From the NCBI GenBank assembly GCA_014925825.1, contig JACGCK010000001.1:496001-560000 (forward strand): DNA of 64,000 nucleotides. The letters run 5' to 3'. The translations under genes were made by a program, and so were the position numbers. This document shows positions 1 through 13,020 of this stretch, piece after piece. The notes beneath the pieces were generated by a model that had not been told where the DNA came from, made no database searches, and saw only the letters and a list, made by a program, of their open reading frames with translations. Every line of letters starts with the position of its first letter. Position 1 is the first letter of the stretch. The stretch comes from Pholiota molesta (Eukaryota; Basidiomycota; Agaricomycetes; Agaricales; Strophariaceae).

Positions 1-1841
1 GATGCTGGACGAGAAGTCTGTTGATCGAGAAGTGGTAGAGTATTTTGAGAAGGATTTGCAGGTTGTGCGGGCCCTTCCCCGTCGTTCAAATCTTCGAAGG
101 GGAAAATCATAGGATCTTCTGTCCCATTGATATCGTGGTCTTGCTTTTCACCGTTGGTTACAGGAGCAGGTTCAACGAAAGTGACCTTTTTCCCCTTATC
201 TCGCGCACGCGATGGACTCAACTCGCCTCCCGGCCTTATACCTTCCGTTGGGGATGCTTCTTGGGAGGCTTTCTTGACCCCATTGGTGGTCGTAGTCGAA
301 GGCATACGAGAGGGCCCAGCACCCTCAGGCTCCTTGTATACTTGCGCAGCTCGCTGTCCTTTCTGAGCGGCTTTGTAACGAGCCCTCTCTTCGTCCAGAT
401 TTAAAAAATATCGGTAACTGGCTTGTGTATTGATATCATCGTTGGTGTTTGGGGCGAACTGCAAGATGCTGAGGCCATCACCTCGAATAGATGGTGCAAG
501 TGTTGATGTGAGCGACTGCGGCGAAAGCAAAGAGCTGGTTTCATTTGAGCTAGGGCTGCGAGAACGAGAGCGAGAGCGAGATTGTTCTTCGAGGGCTCTG
601 GGATGGTGAAATTTAGTTGTCGCCAGTGACGCCGAAAGAGCGGATACTCGTGGAGCGGACGTCGAAGTGGAGTGCCGCTGGGGAGAAATGGGTTCCGGTG
701 TAAAATTTCGGATGGTTACCGATGAAGAAATGTGTGAAGGACTGAGTACGCCATTGACACTTGGTCGGGATAGTGCGCGAGCTACACCTGAGACGCCACG
801 GGACGGAGTAGAACGCTCCTGTTGTATTGTTTCCGCATTACGTCTGAAATTCTTCCATAACGTCTCGACTTGTTGCCTGAGCTCCTTTTCTCTGCTTTCG
901 ACTCCGGCAACCTCGGCGGTTATGAAATCTGCGATACGCTGCTCTGCAGCTGCACGCAATTCCTGGGATTTTTCGGTGGCGAGACCCGCTAAATGAACAA
1001 ATATGGGATGTGAAGAGGTGAAAGGAGGTTGCAGAAATATCGGTCGTAAATGGGACAAATATTCTGTCTTAGATGTCTGTGGCGACGGAATCCTCTCCGG
1101 CGTTAACATTTCTTTGTCCACCACCGGAGAAGGAGGAAGTGAATTGACAGTTTGAGGTAAAGCAAGAGAGAAAACTGAAGCATAGCTGGAAGATGCTTGG
1201 GTTTCCAGAATAATGTCTTCAACCTGTTAAAATCGAGTGAAATCAGATAGGACCAAGTTACATGTGATAGGAATCGAAATGGGGGATTGCTCTCGCTTTT
1301 GGCTGCACAGTTATACATCCGGAAAGAAAAAGAATCTCTCCCGATCTTGCTGTTAAATGTAGGGAAGCACCACTTACGAGACAGTCTTTGTGGACATCGA
1401 TCCAACCGGTAGCCGTTTTCATGATCTCGTTCTCAACCCAATCTTCGGAAGGTAGCAGAGTTGATTCAGCGCCTTCGACATCCAGAGATATTGTATGATG
1501 AACGCGATAAACAGGCAGGCCGCAAAAAAGGCATGTTAACACAGTAAATCGAGAATATCTTGAAGTACCGGGTATTGGCTCGGCCTTGGATGGAACCCTG
1601 GCAGTGACCTGAGGATGAATCTGCCACGAACGAACGTATATGATAAATCTTGGACAATTTTTTCCTTGGGAGCAGATGGACGCACCACTGAAATACCGTC
1701 GTCTTTGACATAAACTGGGGTATAGTTAGTATCACGAGGATACTCTGGAGCGGCAGACGGGGGCTGCGATGCAGTTATGCGGATATTGAGACACCTGCAC
1801 GCATAGGTCGCTGGCTGCAGCTCGCTGTTGTCGCTTGCCAT
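1..1841 (-). CDS. Uncharacterised Cys-rich, coiled-coil protein (partial, runs off left edge)
   Basis: Read right to left from an ATG at 1841 (MASDNSELQPATYACRCLNI). The N-terminal 120 or so residues hold a CxC motif (CRC) and, after about 1545, a CxxC motif (TCLFC), so a small zinc-binding domain is possible. An intron near 1370-1210 follows (splice donor after VHKDC...). The rest is Ser/Pro-rich with one predicted coiled coil (around 960-850, Glu/Gln/Arg-rich heptads) and an Arg-Ser stretch near 560. The frame changes by one base near 1543-1548, where ...ILDLLC stops and ...LTCLFCGLP resumes. The C-terminus lies outside the window. I do not recognise the family; no enzymatic motif is seen. 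Confidence 0.55.
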
Positions 1842-2220
1842 GAGCGGCAGATGTGTTGAGCGACGGTGGGCTGGGGAGGCGTTGTGGGCGTCGGACGTGG
1901 ATTTGTGCCAACTTGACTTCAAGTCCGTCCTACGGATCCGGATCCGGACCCCGGACCTCAAAGCGGACACTGAATCGGAGCCATAAGCGGAATCATCCTC
2001 CCATTCTACGCCATATCGCTCAGATCGCCATTCTTTTCATCGATCCCACCGGACATGCTCCGTCCATAGTCCGATTGACATACACAAGAGTATCTCCTCT
2101 TAGAATAGTCTTATATTCACATAGTGTACTCCCTAGACACACGCGACCTTCTCATTTCCCCGAGAAAACCATCTTGGACCATCCTTGGACCATCTAGTAG
2201 TACTTCAACCACGCACTAAC
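1842..2220. other. Intergenic, upstream of the Cys-rich gene and downstream of the CLPTM1-like gene
   Basis: About 380 bases carrying the 5' flank of the left gene and the 3' flank of the CLPTM1-like gene, both on the minus strand. No conserved coding sequence or RNA gene is visible. Confidence 0.6.
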
Positions 2221-5059
2221 TCACTTGTTCTTCTTGGTCTCCTTTTCGGCAGCACCCGCATCAGCAGCTAATACCTGTCCATACTCATTCACCCGCTTCG
2301 GGTCAATGCGATAAATCCATCGCTGCATGGAACCGGTCAGCGGGTGTGGTTACAAGTTACCACGAAATGACGCACCTGATACAAGAAGATGAGAAACACA
2401 ACGTCGTCTCTAGATGCCACACAGGACGAGATCGGCATTGGTTAGTCGCATAATCATCTAATAACCGGAGTTGTCACAGTACCGGAAACAAGCCAAGCGG
2501 TGTAGGAAGGGCATCTTGATGCAAAATCTAAGTTGTAACGATCACATGAAAAGCATGCCTCATTTTCAAGTAAATCGATGACTTACGCGAAGAAATCATC
2601 AACGACGGTCGATAATGTTTTGTAAACCATCGCCTTCATGGGCATATGCGCCACACTCTATGGGATAAAAATACAGCATGTGAGATATTTGGAGAAAGAA
2701 GATAGGAGGGTTGCCTCGGACCTTAAGTTTATAGTTGATGATTAGCTGGGGAACTAGTTGGGCCTGCAAAGGTAGAAGGTAGAAACATCAGTAATTTGCC
2801 GGCCAATTAATGCGTAGAATGCCTACAAAACCAAACATATAGACAAAAGAGGTAAGTGTCGAAATTATAAAGCTATACCATCCCCGATGCGACTCGTAAA
2901 TTAAAGAGTAGACAGTATACCCGGCGAGCAAGGGAATTGCCACGTAGGAGACATAGCGGAAGGCCAATTTATCATATCTGTCACATCAGAGTCAGCTCGA
3001 CGTACGCCACTGGGAGGACAGTATATTTTGGAACGTACTCTTGGGTTTTCTTCTCATCTTCACTCAGGACATGTTTGTCTGAGGAGAAACGACGTCATCA
3101 ACTGATACATTCGCTTCCGGAAGACCCCGCAAAATATATATACCTCGGATGTCAAATTTATATGGAAGACGTGAGCCAGCTGGGGAAGGAATGATCCTGA
3201 TATCCACTGCCTTCGTGATCTATAATAAAAGGAGTGAGAAACCGGTAACGGAGGTAAGGATCTTCGGAGCATACCTTCCATGCTTCGATCACGACACCCA
3301 TGCCAGACCCTAGAAGGATCATCCAGCTGGTGTTCTCGTTATTGTCGATAAGATAGAGCAAAATGATCGCTTGGACGAAGACATTGGTGATGATCTGCAC
3401 CGCGGTCAATTAGGCAAGAACAAAATGAGAATAGCCAACATACAGTTCTAAAAGTCGCACGGAGTTAATGAGACTCTGATGAGAGAAGATAATATGTATG
3501 GGCTTACCGAACAGATACTCCGACCATTTCTTTCTTTTGGCGCCAATGCGAAACGTCGGATTTAAAAGCAAGCATCTCGAACCTATAGACCCTCGTAATC
3601 AGCATGAAACGAAAAAAAAAAATCGTAATCCAAGGCTCACAAAACATGCAGCAAGCTGACAATACCCGTCAAGCCCAAGAACCAAGGATTTGTTTCTATC
3701 AACATGCGCTTGACTTCATCGATCTCAGCGCTACCTCCGCCTTGCTGCTTCGCAGCTTCTGCAAAGCCATGTGTCATAGATGCAAATACTTGGAATTTCA
3801 TATAAGACATTGGCTGGAAGACAATCTGGACAGGAAGGGAAGGGGTGGTTTCGTTGATTTGGATATAATGAGAACGGAGATGCCAGAATTCATTAGCAAA
3901 GACGATGGGTTTGTAGTATCCTTCGCGGCCGGTTTCATCGCGTTTGTCAGGAAGAATAAGTACGTCTATATGTAAGATATTAGCATCTAGAGCATATTGT
4001 GTTACCATTCTTACGTTCTCTGACCGGGGGTGGAAGAGTGGCGTAGGGGACCTTAACAGCGTCGGATATCAATGCCAATGTGATATTCTGTTGAGCCATA
4101 TTAGCATATTAATAGTAGTGAAAACGGAAATAATGAACCTGATGCCAATGTGGAGCAATAATGTCGGGCTATAGGGAACGTATTCATTCAGCAAGGCAAG
4201 ACGATGTTTAAAAAAATTGACATACCTCTTCGACTTCTTCGTGGTCTGTTTCACTTGTGGTGAGGAGATTTTTCTCCTTCCTTGCCTTCAGTCGTGTCAG
4301 GTAGGGTGTAAGAACTAAAGAACAATATCAATGACTTTGAGCATCAAAACCACTTGTTCGACATACGTTTTCGAACGTGATGTACACGGTTTGGGTCGAA
4401 GTTGTCGCTTCTGGGATCAGGATTTACACCGTCTCTGGTAACAAAGATATCCGCCCATAGTGACCCATTTCGTAATACAGTCTATCGTCATTTCAAAGTG
4501 TCAGATTCGATTTAAATCGAAGAAAAAAGTAAACGTGCCTCAGGAAACTTAATGTCAAATTCAACAACTCGATTCTCATTATAGTCTCCATATGTGATAT
4601 TATGCCAAACAAAATGCGGAAGTTCCTCGTCGCCTCTCTTGCGGTTGTCAAAGCGTCGGCTTTGGGAGACGTCGTGAGGTAGACGTGCATGTCAAGATTC
4701 AGGCCTAAGGGCCAATATGGCATGACTTCAACTGGGGGTAAGGTGTGCGGGTCAACTGCAACTGGAGTTACGACTTGGCCGGAAGCATCTTGTACTGGGG
4801 CTGCAGGGGCGACGGTTTACTGCCGCTCAAGAATTTGGTGCTAAGAGAACCAGTTAGGAAGTTCAATGGCCCATGTTGCGCACGTACCTAATTGTGTTAG
4901 AGCCCATACTAAGAACACTTGCTATTGGTAAACGCGTATTGACAAAAGTTTTCGTGTTATCTTAACGAAATGAACGTACCTGGCCAATCTTCACCATTTT
5001 GTAATGCCGCCTTCCTCCTCTGGTTGGCCTCGCGCTGGTGCAGCTGCGGGTTCAGGCAT
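2221..5059 (-). CDS. CLPTM1-like multi-pass membrane protein
   Basis: Family of human CLPTM1 (cleft lip and palate transmembrane protein 1), an ER/Golgi-region multi-pass membrane protein involved in receptor trafficking. Family landmarks are readable in many short exons: YWPLGLNLDMHVYLTTS near 4700, PHFVWHNITYGDY near 4600, the IYFNDYWNLR-like segment near 3870, VLLETNPWFLGLTG near 3680, LYLIDNNENTSWMILLGSGM near 3350, DKLAFRYVSYVAIPLLAGY near 2960 and RDDVVFLIFLYQRWIYRIDP near 2380. It ends KKNK-stop at 2221, a dilysine-like tail that would suit ER retrieval. One base is missing in frame near 4640-4660, between LDMHVYLTTS and FDNRKRGDEELPHFVW, and the N-terminal exons (4900-5059) are not cleanly resolved. 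The start at 5059 is tentative. Family assignment is firm from the spread of conserved segments. Confidence 0.85.
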
Positions 5060-8004
5060 AGCTGCTAGAAAGGTATAGAAGAATACCTCGGTGCAGTTTA
5101 CACTGACAGCGGATTCGTGAAAGCAGAATGATTGCGCAATGAGTAAGGCCAAGGGCGTCTGCATTCGGTCTCAGCTCCCGCCACGCGCTCACACGGTCGC
5201 GATCAAATTAAAAATAACCATCACCGTAATATTGGGATCACACCGTTTAATTCACCCTTTAACTGGTTGGAAAAATCAAGGAAAAATGCAAAGGCTTCGA
5301 TAATCATCAGGAGGATTATCGAGGAAATCACCTAGTTGGCTGGAGCGTGCGGCATTAAATAAAATCGTCATGTCTAATCAAGCGTAAGTATTGTAAGTTG
5401 ATGCCACAATGCCATTGATGCTCCTCTGCCACCATCGCTGAGTACCAAACTGAATGCTATTGCCATAACTATCTAAAGGGTGCATTCTAATGAAGCAGAA
5501 TCCACACAGAATATTTGAGCCTAAAGGCAGAGAATTTATTATATCAACATCATAGTGCCTCAGAGAATCGTCGATTTCCTATAGTGCAAGTCAGTGATAT
5601 GAAGTTTATGTATCACGAGTTAGTACTGCACCAACCTGAGGTCTGTATGTCAGGCAAGAAACATTCAAAAACGTTCGTTGTCTATATCGCTTATACACGA
5701 CTGCCGTAAGCTTTGGACAAACGCTCCGACCAGCTGGTCGGTAAGTATAATTTCAGATTAAAGAGAATCCTTGGAATCATCACTCAGATGAAGGCCTCGA
5801 TCATAGGGCAAAGGGATAATATTCGTGTACTTGATCCGTTGCATCTCCAAGCGCTTGTTGACTGCTCAGCTGCCTCCTGAATTCCTTTCCCCTTATTGCT
5901 GAGGTGCGCAGTACGAACTTTGCTTGCTGTTTCTCTCCCACAATAGGCGCGCGTAATGCCACAAGTCGCATTGAACTGCACAGCTCTCCAATGTTCTAAA
6001 TATCATTTCGCCAGGGTATCTCTGACTCTCTCGACACTGCCCCTGCTTTAGCCCTTGCGATTTCGTGGTCGTGGAACATATATCAATATGGTCGCTGGGC
6101 ACTTTGGACCAGATTACTCCATTTTCCTTCAGCAGGGAGGCAATTGAAGCAGCTATAACAGGCATGTATAAAATGCATTGAGGAACGCAAAGCAGTTCAC
6201 CGAGACCTTTTTGTATGTGAGGTAGAAGCTGAGCAGGCTAAATACTACCTTCGAGTCACCGCTCACCGCCGAAATGCGACGACTGCGAGTTATTTACAGA
6301 GTTAATAACAGTGGCACATGAGATAGGGGCTTGGGCCATTCAGACCGAGATGACTGAGAGTTCGATTGTATATAACGTTTAACGTTTGTCTCCGAGCCTT
6401 TGGGAAGATCGCGCACTTTCTGCGCATGCATCGATACATGAGTCTTGCGTTATATCTGTAATCTGAATTAAATCAGGATGACTGGACCTTTCTGTGACCA
6501 TAGGAGGAGTACATACTTAGTTTCTTGGTTTGGATCACATCTATATCTATAAACGGAGGTAGCTGGTGCTGCTGTATGCGCAGACGAAGACGTGAGATCC
6601 GAGTTTAGTGAAGAGATAGCGGACAAATTCACATATCAGATACCTGTAACCTGTTATTTGGATACTTGTGTCTCAAATTAGACATGCTTCACACATAGCG
6701 GCTATAGATACACCTTTCAGACAACCTTATCTTCGCGGCCTGAAGCTTCTGTGCCTTCGTTTGGGCCCATTGGATAGTCCCAAATGTCCCGCAATCCAAG
6801 TGAAGAAACTATATAAGGTGACAGAATAGCGTCAATGGATGCTATACATAGTTGCAAACCCTCGGCCCCAATGACTTGACGCTGACTGCCATGTCATTGC
6901 AAGATGAGTTGAAGGAGCCACTCGAGGAGTGCTCCGCATGTCGTCGGAGAAGAGGCAATAATATGGTGTGTGACCTATATGCGATCTAGCGCCAAAAGAT
7001 ACGAATCAATGTCATTGTCAGACTCCTGGAGGATCGGCCATGATACGACATTTTGAATCTGGATTCAGACAAGCTATGCGCGTTTTCCATTTCGGGGAAA
7101 GGTGGGAGTGTAGGGGGTCGTTTTAAGTCCAACAGGGCCACATTAAATTATGCGCAGAAAGTGACAGAATTGCGTCGAGACCACACTGCATCTCGGAAGA
7201 ACAAGCGCGCGTTTCGCAATAGGAAAAAAGAGAATTTATATATGCCTTCTAGGCAATCGCCATAGAGAGCAAAACAAATTCTAAATCTGGGAAAAGATGC
7301 AAAAAAGATATCGAGGGCATCTCGGCTTCTTGAGTGGGTTTGTGATCCTGGTCACCGTAGTGGAGAGCAAGATACGGTCACGTCAAGAGTGTTTGGATGG
7401 AAAGTTGCCTCAAGACAGTGATAGAAAACATGGGGTGATATGTGTGCAGTAGCTCTGAGATTCGTATGTCATTGCAGTGTACGCCGCGGTGGAAGCCATG
7501 CAAAGCTCAGGCGTAGTCTCGATCATAAACTTCTCGAAGATTGATGAGATCAAATGGGCTGCCCGCTGGCATCGTACAGGCCGGCAAAAGAGGAGAAAGC
7601 AGGCGATAGGACGTGGGCTGAGAAGACAGGCCCAAGGTGCCCCAGAGGTGCGAAACTGCAACGGACGTCGTCATGATAGGGCTGATCAAAATCTCGATAT
7701 CGAACATTCCATCGGAAGACACGTGAGCGGCAACCAACCCTTTGCCCAGCGATCCGATCACGTGGAATGTGGCATAACCCTCTGCCCAAGTGGCTTTATT
7801 TCAGCTTGCCTTTTATTGCGCTTTTCTGCCCATCAACCTCACCGTTATTTCCCTGCACCCACTGTGAGTCCACCGTATCTCCCCGCCCGCACGTCCAGCT
7901 CAGCCCCAGATCGTCTAGCACATCCACCAACCCCCACCCACATCCAACGTACGTGTCTCGACGCGTCTCTACGCGTTCTTCCTCGCGTGCTCACCTGTTT
8001 CCAG
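5060..8004. other. Gene-poor stretch upstream of 14-3-3
   Basis: Nearly 3 kb with only short uncorrelated open frames on both strands. None shows a recognisable domain or a chain of exons with conserved residues. An ATG at 6892 opens a short Arg-rich frame with a CxxC (ECSACRRRRGNN), but the spacing does not make a Zn2Cys6 cluster. The last 200 bases (7800-8004) are pyrimidine-rich and are probably the 14-3-3 promoter and 5' leader. Confidence 0.5.
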
Positions 8005-8935
8005 ATGCCTGAATCCCGTGAAGACTCTGTCTACCTCGCCAAGCTCGCTGAGCAGGCCGAGCGATATGAAGGTGCGCGATATCGCCGTTGTCGCGTAACA
8101 AGCTCCTAATCGCACTGTTTGCAGAGATGGTTGAGAACATGAAGCGTGTGGCGTCATCAGACCAGGAGCTCACTGTTGAGGAGCGCAACCTGCTCTCCGT
8201 CGCCTACAAGAACGTTATCGGTGCCCGCCGCGCGTCCTGGAGAATCGTCTCCTCAATTGAGCAGAAGGAGGAGTCCAAGGGCAATGAGGCCCAGGTCTCG
8301 ATGATCAAGGGCTACAGAGAGAAGATTGAGAGCGAATTGGCTAAGATCTGCGAGGACATCCTTGACGTCCTCGATAAGCACCTCATCCCTTCAGCTGCCT
8401 CTGGAGAGTCCAAGGTCTTCTACCACAAGATGTAAGCCCCTGATTTTCGCTGATTATCCGACATGGCCTAATCGATCATTTCAGGATGGGTGACTACCAC
8501 CGATACCTCGCCGAGTTCGCCACTGGCGATAAGCGTAAGGATAGTGCTGACAAGTCGCTGGAAGCCTACAAGGCTGCCTCTGACGTTGCTGTCACTGAAC
8601 TGCCCCCTACACACCCCATCCGCCTGGGTCTTGCGCTTAACTTCTCTGTGTTCTACTATGAGATCCTCAACAGCCCCGACCGTGCCTGCCATCTCGCCAA
8701 GCAGGCTTTCGACGATGCTATTGCTGAACTCGACACTCTATCAGAAGAGAGCTACAAAGATTCCACTCTGATTATGCAACTCCTCAGGGATAACTTGACA
8801 CTATGGACCTCAGATATGCAAGATTCTGGTTAGTATTTCGTTGTTTTCTGACCTTTGGGATTGAATTAAACTTTGCCAGCAGCCGACAAGACCTCCGACG
8901 CCAAGGATGAGGCTGATGCCCAGGCCGATGAGTAA
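8005..8935 (+). CDS. 14-3-3 protein
   Basis: Phosphoserine/phosphothreonine-binding dimeric adaptor acting in the cytosol and nucleus. Four exons (8005-8071, 8125-8431, 8485-8828, 8880-8935) give 257 residues, the usual size. All family landmarks are present in frame: the N-terminal dimer helices ([20 protein letters not shown]), the signature [20 protein letters not shown] with the conserved Lys and Arg of the phosphate pocket, the RYLAEFATG block, [12 protein letters not shown] and the C-terminal signature [10 protein letters not shown]. The acidic tail ends ADAQADE. The exon 2/3 junction (AT|G) gives [10 protein letters not shown] where the family usually has KMKGDY. The frame is intact, unlike many neighbours. 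Nothing else it could be. Confidence 0.97.
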
Positions 8936-9336
8936 ACTTGTCTTAGGTTCCCTGTTATCTCGATTCCCGCTCCCCTCCTCTCCTTCCTCTTGTCCGATTC
9001 TCTGGCGCTTCATTTCAACCACCCGTATTCCGCGTCTGAGCCTCTCTTCCTCCCTACCTCAAGGTCTTCATTGCCCTTTACATGCATGCGTATTATCGAG
9101 ATGTCGTTCCATTCACCTTTATTATCAGTACCTCATAGTCAATTTCATCTATCATTGTTCAAAAAAACGCATATATTACATTTCTTCTATTATCGGAGTA
9201 ATGAACGGCAAGATTTAGTGGAGTTATTTCCGAAGCAAGTCAGCATACAACGAGAGCATGAAGTCACAGCGTGTTTGATGTAACACACTGAATAAGTGAT
9301 GCCCTTTTTATTGTAACCTCTCTTGCTCAAACATAT
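8936..9336. other. Intergenic between 14-3-3 and BST1
   Basis: About 400 bases holding the 14-3-3 3' UTR, with T-rich tracts, and the short upstream region of the next gene. No further coding or RNA feature is seen. Confidence 0.6.
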
Positions 9337-12300
9337 ATGCCAACACTCGTCACTGGGTTCCTTGGAATTTTCTCCTTATTAGCAATCCTCTTATTCTACT
9401 TGGCTAGTTCAGACGTTTCTGACAATCTCTCGCCTCAAGGATGTCGCATGTCATGGATGTCACCCTCTTATGTGCAGCAAGCTAACTTCAACGAGAGTTG
9501 GAGTTCTCTGAGCCGCAGATATTCTTTGTGGCTGTATCGAGAAGTCGGTTGGGACTCCCTCGAGGTTCGGAATCTCCTCATCTCGAGTCCTACCGCATAA
9601 ATCAAGTGTATTTCAGGATGCAACACAGCGCAGAAGCAGTCTTCCCGTCCTGTTCATCCCAGGAAATGCTGGGTCATCACATCAAGTTCGCTCAATAGCA
9701 TCATCTGCCACTAGGCAATACTTCTCCTCCCCGTATGAAATATCGTCGACCTTTCGGTCGCGTTCTCTACAGCCTTTGGACTTCTTTGCTGGTACGCAAC
9801 ACATTCAAACCTGTTCAATACGTCTTCTGACGTGAAGTTTTAGTGGAGTTCAATGAAGACCTTTCAGCATTCCATAGCGCTACGCTTGAGTCACAAACAG
9901 CCTATTCTGCACAAGCGATTTCATATATTCTTTCGCTATACCCCCCAGAAACCAAGATAATTGTTATGGGGCATTCAATGGGAGGCATAGTAGCGACGTC
10001 ATTGCTTCCCTCTAACAATATCTCGACCGTCATCACAATGTCTACTCCGCATACCCTACCACCAGCCCGTTTTGATTTTCGTATCGACAAACTATATCGT
10101 AAACTGCAAACCATCTTGGAGGACGACCCTACACCAATAGTTTCGATTTGTGGTGGGGCGACGGACACAATGATTCCATCCGAGTCGTGTATCCTACCGA
10201 GAACCTCAAAAGGTGTCTTCCGGAGAACCGTCTTCACGTCTGCTTTGGAAGGTGCATGGACTGGTGTAGGTCATCGCGAAATGGTGTGGTGTCATCAAGT
10301 TCGCTGGAGAGTTGCACGCGCTGCGTTGGAGCTTGGTGCAGCGAATGACGGGAGCTCACGGTCGGTAATTCTGGACAAATGGCTACGAGATGGCCATTCG
10401 CTCCTCCGACTCCCAATCAGGACGATAGCTTTGACCCAACAGACGCAGAAACGCTTTCACTAGGACAAAAGCTTGTACTACGACATCCTCGCGAGTCAAA
10501 AAGATATCTTCTCCCGTACACGTAGATTCTTTGACCGACACACCTCAAAAAGTCACGGTCTTAGTTTCGCAGGGCTCGATATTGTCTATTGCCCCAGAAA
10601 GGGCGATTCCACTGCGTGTTTCCATATTCAGCTGCATAGGATCTTCAGTCGCCGATTGCGTCTCTTTGAAACCCGAAACACTCAAACTCGTACCTAGTCC
10701 TATCCCTGGGAAGAGTTTTCCAGCACCGCAAGAAGGCTCTGATGAATCTGAAGGCGTGGTTTTATATGAAGGCCATATTCCCAAAACCACGCGCAACAGT
10801 GGGTCGGTGTCCGAGTAGATGGTGCGATGGCCAAGGCTGGGTACTCGCTGAGATAAACGTTAAAGGCAGATTGCTGTCCATACCACTACGTTAGGTATGT
10901 TACTCTTTCCTTGTCCAAAAGTGGTTGACTGCATATTTCTCGATAGCTCTAGCATTACATCCTTTATCATTTCTCTGCCTGCAGACGCAGGTCTCTGCAC
11001 TTCCTTTTCATTTCCGAATCTGATATCAAATGCCCTTGTCGTTTATCGTGTGACAGCTCAGCCCTCTGCTATTAGTTCATGTCAGGTTCGTTGATCAATG
11101 CTGTTTCTTTTAATTCCTTATCGACTTCCTTATAGGCGCCCTCTTGTCACCTCTGCTTATGCACACCTCCCATGCTGCGGAGACCCATTATTTCCCTTTA
11201 GCAATGCACACAACGGCGTACCTCATTCATACCCATTTAGATGCCCCATTCATAGACCAGGCCCGCATTTCCCCTCATATGTCAACCTTACGATTATCTC
11301 ATCTGCTGAACCGGAATGCAACAAGGACTTTCGAATTTCGAGATTGCTCTCGATTGGCCTGCCACTTTTGGACGATGGGCTTCTCGGTACCTGCATACAC
11401 TGGTAAGCTGGGCAGCAGGTGTTGCATCTATGATCATGTTCTTCGCCTGGGCTCCACAAGATGCAGTGGTACGTCTTCCTTACTTCTTCTTTTACAGCGT
11501 TGCTCAAAGAGGTTCTTTTTCAGCTTCAATGCCTACTGTTGATCAATCTTTAAGCCAATACAACTATCACTGTTGCGGTATTTCCTTCCGGCATCCCTGA
11601 TAATCTCGGTTCTCCGTTTCCAGAATGGGTTTATACAGGGAATAAAGGTCTCCTCTTCCTCGCCCCGATCGCCCGATCATTTTGCTCATAGCAAGTGGTC
11701 TCGTATGCATGGTATGGTGGATCTTGTTTGCTCTCTTGGCCGTTATCGGAAAACTTAGCACTTTCGTATATGGAAGGTCAGTTAGTTCGCTCAATGAACA
11801 AGGAGACTTGGGACTAACACGAATACTCAGTCGATCGCAGCAAGTCAGCGTGCCTCGAAGCACTATTCTCTCGTTGTCGATCATTTGCTTGACGATTTTT
11901 GTGTTCGTTCCATGGCAAGTGCCTACGTAGGATGCTGGCTGCTTCACCTCTATACTTGCGCATCCTCCGCTCAACATTTGGCTTCCTCCTTTCCAATGAG
12001 AGATACGAAGCAGTTCCTCTTGTCACACGGCACAGAGAAAGCACAGAATACACCCCTGAGGGCCTTCATACCTCGTCTATCTCGCCTTTCAGATGCCCAG
12101 AAAGTCAAGGAGAATAATCTTAGACACAACATGCACCTGCTACTGCTGATGACCTGGTTATTGCCTTTGACCGCCCCTGTCCTGGCTGTGTGGGTGCGGA
12201 CGTTGTTGACCGCTGGATATACGACTCCATTTGATGGCGATCACAACTTTTTGGCTGTTCTTCCTTTTCTCATATATGTCGACTTTGCTTCCTGGACGCC

Positions 12301-12600
12301 TGGGCCGCTCTTCGAACGAACGAAGTGGGTATTGATTGTCTACGCTTACAGCTTTGTATTCTTTATACTTATTACATCTCTACTAGGTTCGAGAAGCGTC
12401 TACCTCTGCGCTGGGTTTTCGTTCTCGCCGCCGGCACAGCCTTTGTATATGGATCTCGCAAACCATACCTCGTCCTTGACGTAGCGCGGGTTGCGATGTG
12501 GATCATTGTTGTCAGCAAAGTTGGGCGCCGTTACTGGGGAGGACTTCCTTGGACAGATGGGAACGGCAGCGGTCAATTACTTACCCGTAACAAAAAATAA
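9337..12600 (+). CDS. BST1: GPI inositol-deacylase (BST1/PGAP1 type)
   Basis: ER membrane lipase that removes the acyl chain from inositol of GPI anchors, which allows GPI-anchored proteins to leave the ER. Exon 1 (9337-9564) codes an N-terminal membrane helix (FLGIFSLLAILLFYL). Exon 2 (9617-9791) has VLFIPGNAGSSHQ, and exon 3 (from 9844) has the lipase nucleophile motif GHSMGG, then THVISMSTPH-like and VGHREMVWCHQVRWRVARA segments typical of PGAP1. The 3' half (11.6-12.6 kb) codes several hydrophobic helices and ends RNKK-stop at 12600. The reading frame needs one extra base at about 10400, 10513, 10790, 10840 and 11680; translated on both sides, the protein reads continuously, so sequence errors are likelier than decay. 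Known introns include 9565-9616, 9792-9843, about 10895-10990 and about 12330-12388. Confidence 0.9.
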
Positions 12601-13020
12601 GCGTTCTCAGCATCACAAAACATAGCACACCTCTTAAATTATCTATCTACACAGTTATTCATTAGTTCATTAGAGACAGCCATGACCATCTAATTGTGCT
12701 ACTTATTTCGGTGCTAGTAATATAAACGCCTCTCAAAATAAGCAAGTGCGGAGTTTCTCCCTTGCTTTACCAAAAAAAAATACAGACGTCCAGGACGTCC
12801 ATGACTCCAGCGCTCAGCTGCCGTGCAAATGAATTGTGGCTGTGTGCGCAGTTTAATTGATGGCGTGTATGACTGTTGTTGACATGATGGCGGTGCTTCC
12901 CTGGTACTTATAGCGATCTGCCCTTTAATAATCGGTCGGCTTCACTTCCATACTTACCCTCACTCCATACCTTTCTTGACATCGGATCGTCTGCATCTCT
13001 AGCCTTCCTACTGCCAGCGA
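12601..13020. other. Intergenic between BST1 and metacaspase
   Basis: 420 bases of 3' flank and promoter. A run of nine A sits near 12771-12780 and a TTATA-like T/A-rich stretch near 12920. No coding feature is seen. Confidence 0.55.

Noticed and set aside
6892..7080. Short Arg-rich frame with CxxC (ECSACRRRRGNN) as a Zn2Cys6 regulator
   Set aside because: Only two Cys fit and the spacing to the next Cys is wrong; no downstream exon continues the cluster.
7477..8109. 210-codon plus-strand open frame just before and over the 14-3-3 start
   Set aside because: It overlaps exon 1 of 14-3-3 in the same frame only at its end; the upstream part has no conserved content and is 5' leader or chance.
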